This document shows, piece by piece, positions 33,237-41,007 of a DNA stretch of 64,000 bases. The stretch comes from Alkaliflexus imshenetskii DSM 15055 (lineage in GTDB: Bacteria > Bacteroidota > Bacteroidia > Bacteroidales > Marinilabiliaceae). The stretch lies in assembly GCF_000517065.1 (NCBI RefSeq), contig NZ_KI912105.1:3435725-3499724 (forward strand). The letters are read 5' to 3'. Position numbers and translations under genes: made by a program. Every line of letters starts with the position of its first letter. The stretch's first letter is position 1. The notes beneath the pieces were generated by a model, which searched no databases, had not been told where the DNA came from, and saw nothing but the letters and a program-made list of their open reading frames with translations.

Positions 33237-34088
33237 ATGATACTCATTGCCGACAGCGGCTCAACCAATACGGATTGGGCATTGATAACCCCATCCGGAG
33301 AGGTGGAAAGGCAGACAACTCCGGGGATTAATCCTTTTTTTCAGACGGGGGATGAGATTTTTGCTTCCATCAGCAAAGAGGTAACTTTACAGGTAAAGGG
33401 AGTTCACCAGGTATTTTTTTATGGTGCAGGCTGCGCCAACGATGAGAAGCGGGAGTTGGTGCGCAACGCAATTGTCCGTGCCTGGCAGGTTAGTCGGGTT
33501 TTTGTGGATAGCGACCTGATGGCAGCAGCACGTTCTCTGTGTCAGCGCCAGCGTGGGATTGCGGCCATACTGGGTACGGGCTCAAACTCATGTTTTTATG
33601 ATGGAATCACCATTGTAAACCATGTGTCTCCCTTGGGTTATGTGTTGGGCGACGAGGGTAGTGCCGCGGTTTTGGGGCGAAAATTGGTGGCCGATGTGCT
33701 AAAAAAACAGCTTCCTGAGTCGGTCTGTCGCAGGTTCTGGGATTTTTACCGCAGCACACCGGCAGACATACTCGACCGGGTGTACAAGCAACCTTTTCCC
33801 AACCGTTTTTTAGCCGGGTTTGCCCATTTTATTCATCAAAATATTTATGATGAGTCTCTTCGCCGATTGGTGCGTGGCAGTTTTGTGGAGTTTTTTGAGC
33901 GCAACATCAGCCAATATGAATCGGCCATTGAGCAACCGGTGAATTTCACGGGCAGTACGGCCTGGTATTTTAGCGAACTGTTGCACGAGGCTGCTGAAAT
34001 TTCCGGCTTTAGAGTGGGTACCATCTGTCAAAATCCAATGGACGGGCTGGTTGCTTTTCACATTGGTGCTACACCAGGCATCAAATAG
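33237..34088 (+). CDS. BadF-family amino-sugar kinase (MurK/GlcNAc kinase-like)
   Basis: 283 residues from the ATG at 33237; a GTG frame begins 14 codons earlier but puts extra residues before the phosphate-1 loop. ASKHA motifs: LIADSGSTNTDWAL (phosphate 1), AAILGTGSNSCFYDG (phosphate 2) and GYVLGDEGSAAVLGRK, characteristic of N-acetylglucosamine kinases of the BadF/BcrA group, which includes the MurNAc kinase MurK. Divergent from the muropeptide operon (173 bp between starts), so it probably phosphorylates the GlcNAc or MurNAc released by NamZ and imported by the AmpG-like permease. No MurQ etherase is in the window. Confidence 0.88.
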   Translation: MILIADSGSTNTDWALITPSGEVERQTTPGINPFFQTGDEIFASISKEVTLQVKGVHQVFFYGAGCANDEKRELVRNAIVRAWQVSRVFVDSDLMAAARSLCQRQRGIAAILGTGSNSCFYDGITIVNHVSPLGYVLGDEGSAAVLGRKLVADVLKKQLPESVCRRFWDFYRSTPADILDRVYKQPFPNRFLAGFAHFIHQNIYDESLRRLVRGSFVEFFERNISQYESAIEQPVNFTGSTAWYFSELLHEAAEISGFRVGTICQNPMDGLVAFHIGATPGIK

Positions 34089-34090
34089 AA

Positions 34091-34124
34091 AAAGGGCCAT
34101 CTTTTCAGACAGCCCTTTATCGGT
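34091..34124. terminator. Terminator between kinase and trxB
   Basis: AAAGGGC and GCCCTTT pair around a 14-base loop; lies between convergent genes. Confidence 0.65.
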
Positions 34125-34141
34125 AAATTATATTTTAGTTG

Positions 34142-35146
34142 TTATTCGGCATGTTCGGCCAACCAGCGTTCCGCATCAATGGCAGCCATACATCCTGAGC
34201 CGGCAGCTGTAACGGCCTGACGGTAAATCGGGTCTTGAACGTCGCCACAGGCAAACACGCCGGGCACGTTGGTTTTGGCACTGCCGGGCACTGTTTTGAT
34301 GTAACCCACATTATCCAACTCCAGATAGTTGCTGAATATGTCTGAATTTGGCTTGTGACCAATTGCCAGGAAGAAACCATCAATTTTGATTTTCACCTCT
34401 TCCTCTTCGGGGGTACCTTTTTTCTTCACCAGCACAGCGCCTTCAACCACGCCATCGCCAAAAAGTCCTTGGGTTTGGTGCTCCCAAAGAATCTCAACGT
34501 TTTTGGTTTTGAATACCCGCTCCTGCATCACTTTTGAGGCGCGCAGTTCGTTACGACGAACGATTAGGTACACTTTGTTACAAAGTGCTGAAAGGTAAAG
34601 GGCTTCTTCGGCGGCTGTGTCGCCACCGCCAACTACTGCCACATCTTTTCCGCGATAGAAAAAGCCGTCGCAGGTGGCGCAGGCCGATACGCCGCCGCCG
34701 GCATATTTGGCTTCATCTTCCAGACCCAGGTACTTGGCTGTTGCTCCTGTGGCAATAATTACGGCTTCGGCTTCAATGATTTTTTTATCGTCGATGGTGA
34801 TTTTAAACGGACGCTGCGAAAGGTCGGCTTTGGTGGCCAGTCCCCAACGCACCGAGGTGCCAAAACGCTCAGCTTGCTTTTTGAGATCTTCCATCATTTC
34901 GGGACCGGTAATTCCGGTGGGATATCCGGGGAAGTTTTCTACTTCGGTGGTGGTGGTAAGCTGACCGCCCGGCTGTAAACCTTCATACATTACCGGTGAG
35001 AGGTTGGCACGTGCGGCATAAATGGCAGCTGTATATCCTGCCGGTCCTGAACCTATAATCAGAACCTTAACTTTTTCAATATCAGTAATCTCTTTTTCTT
35101 GATTAGAACCTTTGTCAAGGTTATCCATTTTTCCAAAAAGCGCCAT
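34142..35146 (-). CDS. trxB: Thioredoxin reductase (NADPH type)
   Basis: 334 residues. FAD-binding GSGPAGYTAAIYAARA (~32-47), redox-active C156-A-T-C159, a second Rossmann motif VVGGGDTAAEEA (171-182), and VRRNELR (196-202), equivalent to the HRRxxxR motif that binds the NADPH phosphate. FAD closing motif near GVFACGDVQD. The N-terminus carries ~23 extra, charged residues before the fold (no later ATG is available). It keeps thioredoxin reduced in the cytosol and contrasts with the second reductase at 37588, which lacks the basic motif. Confidence 0.93.
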   Translation of the reverse strand: MALFGKMDNLDKGSNQEKEITDIEKVKVLIIGSGPAGYTAAIYAARANLSPVMYEGLQPGGQLTTTTEVENFPGYPTGITGPEMMEDLKKQAERFGTSVRWGLATKADLSQRPFKITIDDKKIIEAEAVIIATGATAKYLGLEDEAKYAGGGVSACATCDGFFYRGKDVAVVGGGDTAAEEALYLSALCNKVYLIVRRNELRASKVMQERVFKTKNVEILWEHQTQGLFGDGVVEGAVLVKKKGTPEEEEVKIKIDGFFLAIGHKPNSDIFSNYLELDNVGYIKTVPGSAKTNVPGVFACGDVQDPIYRQAVTAAGSGCMAAIDAERWLAEHAE

Positions 35147-35322
35147 AATATATAAATATTTAGATGTTTTGATTTAACGATGCAAAAATGCAATTTTAAT
35201 TTTAATAAACAAAACCTCCGGCTTTAGCTCCTCAGCACAGCCGCAAATGATTTGGAATTGCCTGCCACAAATATACGCTCTATGCACACAGGGCTATTGC
35301 TCTTCCCTATAACTTAAATTGA

Positions 35323-36252
35323 TTACTCATAACCATTTCCAATAAATACCAGTTTGCTACTGGCAACGGAAATGCCGCCCACCAGACCAAGTCCTCCATC
35401 TACATTGGAGTGTATTTTTATGGGATCTACAATTGGAAGGTCATAATTGTATTCAGCCACTACCCGACTGCGCAGATAGTCAAAATAGTCCTGCGAATGG
35501 CTAAGCAACATAAAGTTGAGTTCCCGCTTTTCTATTGCACCAACAGGTTTGGTATAGGCTTCGGGCAGTCTGACTTTCAACTCATAGGTGGTGCCATTTA
35601 TCAGGTGGTCTGCAAAGGAGCCATGAAAATCGATGCCTCCCATAAGGCTGCCTTCCTGGTCACGGATATAAAATACGGGGTCGTCTTTAAAGTATTTTAC
35701 CTGTTGCACGGTATTGCCATTTCCATTGCTCAGGGTTTCTGTTATTATTAGCTGATAGAAATTCTTGGTGTGGATGGGATCGGTAAAGATGATGGTGCAA
35801 AGTAAAAAGGGTCGTATGGCACCATCAACATCAGCCGATTGAATGATTTCATATTTTAAATCTTCTATTTCGATGGCTTGCGGAATTGTAGTGATGCCTT
35901 CAACGCGATTGCCTCTGCCGTCGCGTGCGCGTAGTTCAAATAGATCTCCTTCCTGAATCTGAATATCGGGACGTTTTGCCCATAAATCTCTAAATGGATA
36001 GGCAAATGAATCCACTCTCACGCCATTTTGATACACTACTATAAAACCATCATAAACGCGCTCAAAATCATCAACCGATGAGTGACTCACACTGCGACTC
36101 AGATGCACCGAAAAGACTGAATCTGGTGTCAGAAATGAAAACATCACCAATCGGCCGCCACCATCCTTAAGCTTCAGGCTCAGGTCGCTTTCGCAACTGG
36201 TGGTAGCCAATATCAGAACCATTGTGAGAATATAAAACAGACGTTTTGCCAT
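35323..36252 (-). CDS. DUF4249 lipoprotein
   Basis: 309 residues from the ATG at 36250-36252, which places a clean lipoprotein leader at the N-terminus (MAKRLFYILTMVLILATTSC, C20); the longer frame adds 34 residues before it and is unlikely. The body follows the DUF4249 pattern: VMFSFLTPDSVFSVHLSRS, YDGFIVVYQNG, GDLFELRARDGRGNRVEGITTIP, a Bacteroidota-specific beta-rich family usually found next to TonB-dependent receptors. No receptor gene is adjacent here, so its partner is unknown. Probably anchored in the outer membrane. Confidence 0.8.
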   Translation of the reverse strand: MAKRLFYILTMVLILATTSCESDLSLKLKDGGGRLVMFSFLTPDSVFSVHLSRSVSHSSVDDFERVYDGFIVVYQNGVRVDSFAYPFRDLWAKRPDIQIQEGDLFELRARDGRGNRVEGITTIPQAIEIEDLKYEIIQSADVDGAIRPFLLCTIIFTDPIHTKNFYQLIITETLSNGNGNTVQQVKYFKDDPVFYIRDQEGSLMGGIDFHGSFADHLINGTTYELKVRLPEAYTKPVGAIEKRELNFMLLSHSQDYFDYLRSRVVAEYNYDLPIVDPIKIHSNVDGGLGLVGGISVASSKLVFIGNGYE

Positions 36253-36328
36253 TGTGCTTTTTGTGCAGTTTCGCATGTGAATTTGCGGATAAACCATTTT
36301 ATCACTTGATGTTATTATCTCTGTAAAA

Positions 36329-37021
36329 TTATCCTTTTTCGGCAATTTCTTCAAGCAATGGCCGGTTTAGTATATGGATATGTTTCTCTTCCAGTTTCAG
36401 AATGCCGTCTCTTTCAAGAGACTTGAGGAGTTTAACCGCACTTTCTGTTGATATACCTGCAAAATCACCTAGCTCTTTGCGGGTGAGATGTGAAAACAGG
36501 TCATAAGCGCTAAACTCATCGCTGCTGAGGTATAACAAGGCTCCCGCCAATCTGCCATTCATCTGTTTATACATCAGGTTGCGGATGCTGCCAAAAAGCA
36601 TCTGGTTTTGACCGCAATACTTACGAATAATGTTAAAAGCAAATTGTCCGTTAGTCTGTATGAGTTTTTCAATGGTTTGTTTTTCAACTAAAAAAGCCTG
36701 TGTATCAGTAAGTGCAATGGTGGTATAGTTAAAGGTGTTTTTCCCGAAAACGGTCGATAATCCAACAAATTCGCCCTCTTTAACCAGTCGCAGATTGAAG
36801 TTTTTATCTCCTTCCTCCAGGTGTTGTTTGGCTATTCCCTTTACAATGAAAAGGATGTAGGATGCAAATGTGCCTTGTTTGGTGAGGTTTTCGCCTTTTC
36901 GAAACAGTACTTGCGTTTTACTCTCTCTCACCAAATCGAGTTCGGCACCTGCCAGCAGGTGAAAGCATGGAGCGTTTACATCGCATATAAAGTCGTTGTC
37001 TTGTTCCTGAATGGTTCTCAT
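36329..37021 (-). CDS. Crp/Fnr-family transcription regulator
   Basis: 230 residues: cyclic-nucleotide-binding-like beta-barrel (~25-120, with LFRKGENLTKQGTFASYILFIVKG), dimer helix (~120-155), and winged helix (~175-215; RKELGDFAGISTESAVKLLKSLERDGIL). The recognition helix keeps the Glu that contacts the GA/TC of CRP/FNR half-sites. Cysteines at C13, C19 and C136 are reminiscent of FNR (N-terminal pair plus one distal), but one expected N-terminal Cys is missing, so an Fe-S cluster cannot be assumed. The divergent thioredoxin operon has a perfect TTGATnnnnATCAA site, the probable target. Confidence 0.88.
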   Translation of the reverse strand: MRTIQEQDNDFICDVNAPCFHLLAGAELDLVRESKTQVLFRKGENLTKQGTFASYILFIVKGIAKQHLEEGDKNFNLRLVKEGEFVGLSTVFGKNTFNYTTIALTDTQAFLVEKQTIEKLIQTNGQFAFNIIRKYCGQNQMLFGSIRNLMYKQMNGRLAGALLYLSSDEFSAYDLFSHLTRKELGDFAGISTESAVKLLKSLERDGILKLEEKHIHILNRPLLEEIAEKG

Positions 37022-37076
37022 CGATGGTTTTGCGTTGAATATCTTGTTGATAGATAGCTATATGCGTGTGATTTAG

Positions 37077-37109
37077 ATTTGCATCAATAAAAAAGTTGAT
37101 GCAAATCAA
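37077..37109. promoter_or_regulatory. FNR-type palindrome within a larger inverted repeat
   Basis: TTGAT-GCAA-ATCAA (37096-37109) matches the FNR consensus exactly. An 11-bp arm ATTTGCATCAA (37077-37087) is the perfect reverse complement of 37096-37106, spaced by 8 bases, so a second half-site is present. The box centre lies 81 bases before the regulator's start codon and 126 before the thioredoxin's, suiting control of both divergent genes. Confidence 0.7.
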
Positions 37110-37164
37110 CTCAAACACTGTTTTCGTCGAGAGGTAAATTTAACGAAAAAATTGGTGGGTGCAG

Positions 37165-37172
37165 TAGCTTTG
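37165..37172 (+). promoter_or_regulatory. -7 element for the thioredoxin-like operon
   Basis: TAGCTTTG fits TAnnTTTG; the -33 region is poor, as expected for an activator-dependent promoter. The FNR-type box is centred about 66 bases upstream of it. Confidence 0.4.
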
Positions 37173-37228
37173 TATTGTCAATCCCAAACGGGGAATGCAG
37201 ATAAGTTAAACAGTTAATATTTTATATC

Positions 37229-37585
37229 ATGTTGTACACAAATTTAAAACACATCGACACTGCCGAGCAGCACGCAAAAATTATCAATGAGAACGAGAAT
37301 GTTATGGTATGTTGCGGTAGAATGGGTCCCATGTGCATTCCTGTTTATGGAATTATGGAAGAGTTGGAGGGCGAGTATGCACACGTGAAATTCTTCGATA
37401 TGGCATTTGACAGCCCCGAAGCCCATGTAATACGAAACCTGCCTGAAGTACGCGGTTTTATGGGAATTCCGTTCACCATTTACTACAAAAACGGTAAAGT
37501 GGTTAAAGCTACATCGAGCATTCAATCGCGCGATCAGGTGACTTCTATCTTGAATGAGAAATTTGGCGAACCTGTAAACGCATAA
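37229..37585 (+). CDS. Thioredoxin-like protein with unusual C-x6-C active site
   Basis: 118 residues, cytosolic, thioredoxin-fold length. In place of WCGPC it has C28-C29-G-R-M-G-P-M-C36: C36 aligns with the second Cys of CxxC, the position of the first is Gly33, and C28/C29 lie 7-8 residues upstream. The cis-proline loop is kept (GIP, P81), and the strand pattern (VKFFDMAFD, FTIYYKNGK) is that of thioredoxin. It is 2 bp upstream of a thioredoxin-reductase-like gene, so the two are almost certainly partners. The substrate is unknown; peroxide or metal/thiol stress roles are possible. Confidence 0.82.
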   Translation: MLYTNLKHIDTAEQHAKIINENENVMVCCGRMGPMCIPVYGIMEELEGEYAHVKFFDMAFDSPEAHVIRNLPEVRGFMGIPFTIYYKNGKVVKATSSIQSRDQVTSILNEKFGEPVNA

Positions 37586-37587
37586 TC

Positions 37588-38556
37588 ATGGCACAAAGCA
37601 ATCATTACGATGCAATAGTGATTGGGGGCGGACCCGCAGGGCTCACGGCAGGTATTTACCTCTCGAGAGCCCGGGTGAAAACCCTCGTCCTGAGCGAAGG
37701 CACCGTGGGAGGCCAAATGGTGCTTACCCACGAAATTGCCAACTATCCCGGAGTGGAATCAATCAACGGATACATGCTGGGAAACATCATGAAGAACCAG
37801 GCTCAGCGGTTTGGTTGTGACATCAAATCCAATATCGGCATCGAACGCATGGAGCTGAATGGCGAACAGAAGCAGGTGCTGCTCTCAAACGGTGCTATTT
37901 ATAGTGCCGATGCATTGGTTTTAACACCGGGTGGCAGAAGTCGTACTTTGGGAGTTCCCGGTGAGGAGGATTACAAAGGCAAGGGCATCTCTTACTGCGC
38001 TACCTGTGATGGTGATTTCTTTACTGGTAAGGAGATTGTGGTGGTGGGTGGCGGCAATTCAGCACTCGAAGAGGCTGTGTCGCTCACCAAATATGCCACA
38101 AAAGTAACAATTGTGCATCAGTTTGACCATTTTCAGGCCTTCGAACATGCAGTGGAAGAGGCGCGCGCCAATCCCAGGATAAATTTTGTCATGGAATCAA
38201 AGGTGACTGCGTTCTATGGTGGTGAAAACCTCGAAGCTGTGGATATTACAGATTTGAAATCAGGAAAGGTGGAGCGGTTCAAAACCGATGGAGTGTTTGT
38301 ATTTATTGGTTACGTGCCCAACACCGAATTTCTGAAAGGAAAACTGAACTTGAACAAGTGGGGTGAAATTGTGGTCAGCTCTGATATGGAAACAAGCCTT
38401 CCGGGCGTTTTTGCTGCCGGCGATGCCATAGCCAAACGCTATCGTCAGGTAACTACTGCTGTGGGCGATGGCACGGTGGCTGCGCTGGCGGCTTCCAATT
38501 ATATCCATCAGATGAAAATGAAAAAGAAAGCACCACTCGAAAATGTGCTTGCTTAA
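37588..38556 (+). CDS. TrxB-like flavoprotein lacking the NADPH-binding basic motif
   Basis: 322 residues. FAD motif IGGGPAGLTAGIYLSRA (12-28), redox pair C137-A-T-C140 followed by DGDFF, second Rossmann motif VVGGGNSALEEA (152-163), and GVFAAGDAI near the C-terminus. Where NADPH-using TrxB has HRRxxxR, this protein reads HQFDHFQA (~177-184) with no arginine. It probably uses NADH, a flavodoxin/ferredoxin or another donor. Translationally coupled with the C-x6-C thioredoxin (2 bp apart), both under a probable FNR-type box. Confidence 0.86.
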   Translation: MAQSNHYDAIVIGGGPAGLTAGIYLSRARVKTLVLSEGTVGGQMVLTHEIANYPGVESINGYMLGNIMKNQAQRFGCDIKSNIGIERMELNGEQKQVLLSNGAIYSADALVLTPGGRSRTLGVPGEEDYKGKGISYCATCDGDFFTGKEIVVVGGGNSALEEAVSLTKYATKVTIVHQFDHFQAFEHAVEEARANPRINFVMESKVTAFYGGENLEAVDITDLKSGKVERFKTDGVFVFIGYVPNTEFLKGKLNLNKWGEIVVSSDMETSLPGVFAAGDAIAKRYRQVTTAVGDGTVAALAASNYIHQMKMKKKAPLENVLA

Positions 38557-38693
38557 GTAATGTTTTTCATCGGATAGCACATATTGTATCATTCAGTAAG
38601 ATTTAAGGAGTCTGATAGATAGACACCTCTGGGATTATGATTTGATATCACCCAATTTAACGCCTCTCATCATTCAACTTCTATCCATCTCAT

Positions 38694-38713
38694 CATCTAA
38701 AATCTAACCATCT
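38694..38713. repeat. Short dispersed repeat, copy B
   Basis: CATCTAAAATCTAACCATCT, one mismatch from 20382-20401; preceded by CTATCCATCTCAT. Located just before a thioredoxin gene. Confidence 0.45.
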
Positions 38714-38724
38714 TTTTATCACTT

Positions 38725-39141
38725 ATGAGTCCTTTCTATTATGGCCTTTTGGCCTTTATCTTGATTTTTGTGGGGTATGCTTATCTAAACTACCGCCGTG
38801 TAAAGTATTTGGCATCACTCGCTGATAGCAAAAAAATAGCTAACTTAACGGATGATGATTTTAAGAAGATGACTTCATCTGGTGTTGTGCTCATTGATTT
38901 TTGGGCATCGTGGTGTATGCCTTGTAAGATGATGGCGCCGGTGCTTAGTCAGGTGGCCGATTCTCTGGATGGGGAAGCTTTGGTAGCAAAGGTTAATGTG
39001 GAAAATCACCAGCACCTGGCGGAGCACCATAAAATCAAAAGCATCCCAACATTGATTTTGATGAAAGATGGGAGGGAGGTGGAGCGTTTTGTGGGGGTGA
39101 AAAGCAAAGATTTTCTGTTGGACAGAATAAAAAAAATGTAG
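38725..39141 (+). CDS. Membrane-anchored thioredoxin
   Basis: 138 residues. One N-terminal transmembrane helix (3-21, PFYYGLLAFILIFVGYAYL) followed by a basic stretch (NYRRVK), then a canonical thioredoxin domain with active site W-C-M-P-C (~62-66), VKVNVENH and the cis-Pro loop KSIPTL. The positive-inside rule suggests the domain faces the cytoplasm, or that the helix is an uncleaved signal and the domain is periplasmic; sequence alone does not settle this. It sits 168 bp after the TrxB-like flavoprotein gene and may share its redox network. Confidence 0.85.
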   Translation: MSPFYYGLLAFILIFVGYAYLNYRRVKYLASLADSKKIANLTDDDFKKMTSSGVVLIDFWASWCMPCKMMAPVLSQVADSLDGEALVAKVNVENHQHLAEHHKIKSIPTLILMKDGREVERFVGVKSKDFLLDRIKKM

Positions 39142-39328
39142 CATGGCACACAATACGCCAGCTTATGAAGGGTGATATTTGTGTGATGGAAGAATAGCGT
39201 GCTTAAGAGGTTGACAGAGTATATTTTTTATGATTCTCTCTCTTTTTTCTGACCTGTTGTTGCAGAGGTAGTTAATTTTGCCTATTTTAAAATCGGGTTT
39301 GATTTCAATACCTAAACTATTAATCCTG

Positions 39329-39706
39329 ATGATTATGAAGAAAGGCGAAGTTTTACTGATAGATCTGGATTTTGAGTACAAACTCTGGAAAAACAGGCTG
39401 AATAGCTACATAAAAGAGATTCAGATTATTAAGTCGAGGAGCAGGGAAGTCTCGGAATGTCGGCCTGGAAAGGAGCTAAACTCCGTGGAACTGATGGTGC
39501 TTGATGAGCACGAAACGGAGTTGAATCAATTGTTGAACCGTATCAAGGTACAGGAACAGGAGATGCAGTATTACAATAAGGATTTCCCCATTACGCATGA
39601 CCATCAATATGTTACCGACCACCACAAAATACGCGAAAAAATTGATAGGCTCTGCTCCATACATACCGAGCGTGTGGATGACCTTATTGATGCACTAGGC
39701 ATCTAA
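39329..39706 (+). CDS. Conserved hypothetical coiled-coil protein
   Basis: 125 residues from the ATG at 39329 (another at 39335; an upstream TTG frame adds 17 implausible residues). Almost entirely helical and charged: FEYKLWKNRLNSYIKEIQII, ELMVLDEHETELNQLLNRIKVQEQEMQYY, then HHKIREKIDRLCSIHTERVDDLIDAL. No enzyme motif. A small cytoplasmic coiled-coil protein of unknown role, with a terminator directly after it. Confidence 0.65.
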   Translation: MIMKKGEVLLIDLDFEYKLWKNRLNSYIKEIQIIKSRSREVSECRPGKELNSVELMVLDEHETELNQLLNRIKVQEQEMQYYNKDFPITHDHQYVTDHHKIREKIDRLCSIHTERVDDLIDALGI

Positions 39707-39713
39707 AAAAAAC

Positions 39714-39751
39714 AAGGCCGGATGGAAGCATTTTTGCAATCTTCCGGCCTT
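39714..39751. terminator. Bidirectional terminator
   Basis: AAGGCCGGA and TCCGGCCTT form a perfect 9-bp stem, with A-run before and T-rich sequence after, between convergent genes. Confidence 0.8.
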
Positions 39752-39757
39752 AATTTA

Positions 39758-40861
39758 TCAATTGGCATAAATGGTTTCGCGCAGCGCAGTCCAATGGGCA
39801 TCCGTCATTCTGCCCGGTGTAAACAGGCATATACCGGCAGCGCCATTGTCCATGGATGCTTTAATTGCTACCCTTAACTCATCCGGTGTGAGGCCATGGT
39901 TTTCAGGGTCTGCTTGTTTGTGTCTGTTTTCAGGGTCGGGGCAGATAAAAAGACCACTGTAAAGCGGAAACTTACCTCCCAACGATTCAACACCCTCTCT
40001 GGTTACATCTCCAACCCAGGCTGCATCTTCCAGATAAAAATCGTTATAGTTCATTGGGAATACAGCATCCAAATTCCATAAATCCCATTCCTGACGCACA
40101 ATTTGTGAAGCAACCGAGTGTGGTCCCGGAAATACGGCAGCGGTAATTTCTTTACCTGATTCAAGCACGGATTGCGCCAAACGGTTTACCAGGTTGGTAA
40201 TCAGGTTGCGCCTAAACTGCTTCCACTCTTCCACTTGCGATGGGTCTTCCACTTCATTTATGTTGATGCCCGATTGCTCGGCAAAATCATCGGTGCATTT
40301 ACTGCAATAACAGTAGTCGAACTCCGGATATTCACGATCCATTGTTAATCCGTATTTTTCCCACAAACCTCTGGCCAGTATCACATCCGGAAAACGAATA
40401 TAATCCAGATGAACCCCATCAATTGATGGCACTTTGGCTACATTCAGGTAGATGTTTTCAAGATAGTGGAAAACGCCTTCGTGGCTGGGGCACAAAAAGG
40501 TGTAGTATCCCACATAGGCTGGCTTTTCCAATGCCGATTCGCCATTGGAATTCACAACGTAGTATTCTGCCTTAAGCTGGTCATTCTTACCCTGAAGCAA
40601 AGTGGGAATCCAGGCATGAAATTTCAATCCCTGTGCTTTGGCAATTTCGCCAACACGTTGGTAAACTTCGGGGTTGTGGCCACCATTGTATAACAGTGCG
40701 TCCACGCCTTTCTGCTTTAAATTAGCAAATTGGGCACCAATCTCCTGGTCTGTAGCATCTCCTGGGCCTCCCATCCAGGCATACACCATGATTTTTTCTG
40801 ATGGAGAGTGCGTACATGCACTCAAAAAAAGTGACAATAAGAGCGATAGCAATAGTCTCAT
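39758..40861 (-). CDS. GH10-like (GHL10-type) putative glycosidase lipoprotein
   Basis: 367 residues. Lipoprotein leader (lipobox LFLSAC, C16). A TIM-barrel pattern typical of the hypothetical glycoside hydrolases grouped as GHL10/DUF187-like: MVYAWMGGPGD, GLKFHAWIPTLL, SIDGVHLDYIRFP (strand 4 with an Asp), ITAAVFPGPHS, and AVFPMNYNDFYLED. A C-Y-C-S-K-C cluster around residue 182 may bind a metal. Substrate unknown; probably acts on cell-surface or peptidoglycan-type glycans at the membrane. Monocistronic. Confidence 0.75.
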   Translation of the reverse strand: MRLLLSLLLSLFLSACTHSPSEKIMVYAWMGGPGDATDQEIGAQFANLKQKGVDALLYNGGHNPEVYQRVGEIAKAQGLKFHAWIPTLLQGKNDQLKAEYYVVNSNGESALEKPAYVGYYTFLCPSHEGVFHYLENIYLNVAKVPSIDGVHLDYIRFPDVILARGLWEKYGLTMDREYPEFDYCYCSKCTDDFAEQSGININEVEDPSQVEEWKQFRRNLITNLVNRLAQSVLESGKEITAAVFPGPHSVASQIVRQEWDLWNLDAVFPMNYNDFYLEDAAWVGDVTREGVESLGGKFPLYSGLFICPDPENRHKQADPENHGLTPDELRVAIKASMDNGAAGICLFTPGRMTDAHWTALRETIYAN

Positions 40862-40908
40862 AAATGGTGGTTTTTTAAATTATTACATTACGAAATTAAA
40901 AAAAAAAC

Positions 40909-40916
40909 TATTTTTG
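40909..40916 (+). promoter_or_regulatory. Possible -7 element for the polytopic membrane protein
   Basis: TATTTTTG fits TAnnTTTG, 92 bases before the ATG at 41008; no clear -33 TTG. Confidence 0.3.
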
Positions 40917-41007
40917 CCACGGCTCAATCATATTATGATTGGCTAATCCTATGAAATCCCTCATTTATCTTTCAACCTGATTATTCATTAAATTTTTAAA
41001 TTTTACG

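Noticed and set aside
36253-36354. N-terminal extension of the DUF4249 lipoprotein
   Set aside because: It would bury the lipoprotein leader 34 residues inside the protein.
36329-37021. Calling the Crp/Fnr regulator a true FNR with a 4Fe-4S cluster
   Set aside because: Only three candidate Cys are present and their spacing is not that of FNR; the binding-site match alone does not prove oxygen sensing.
39278-39328. TTG-initiated extension of the coiled-coil protein
   Set aside because: Hydrophobic residues that do not form a proper signal peptide, and two ATGs follow immediately.
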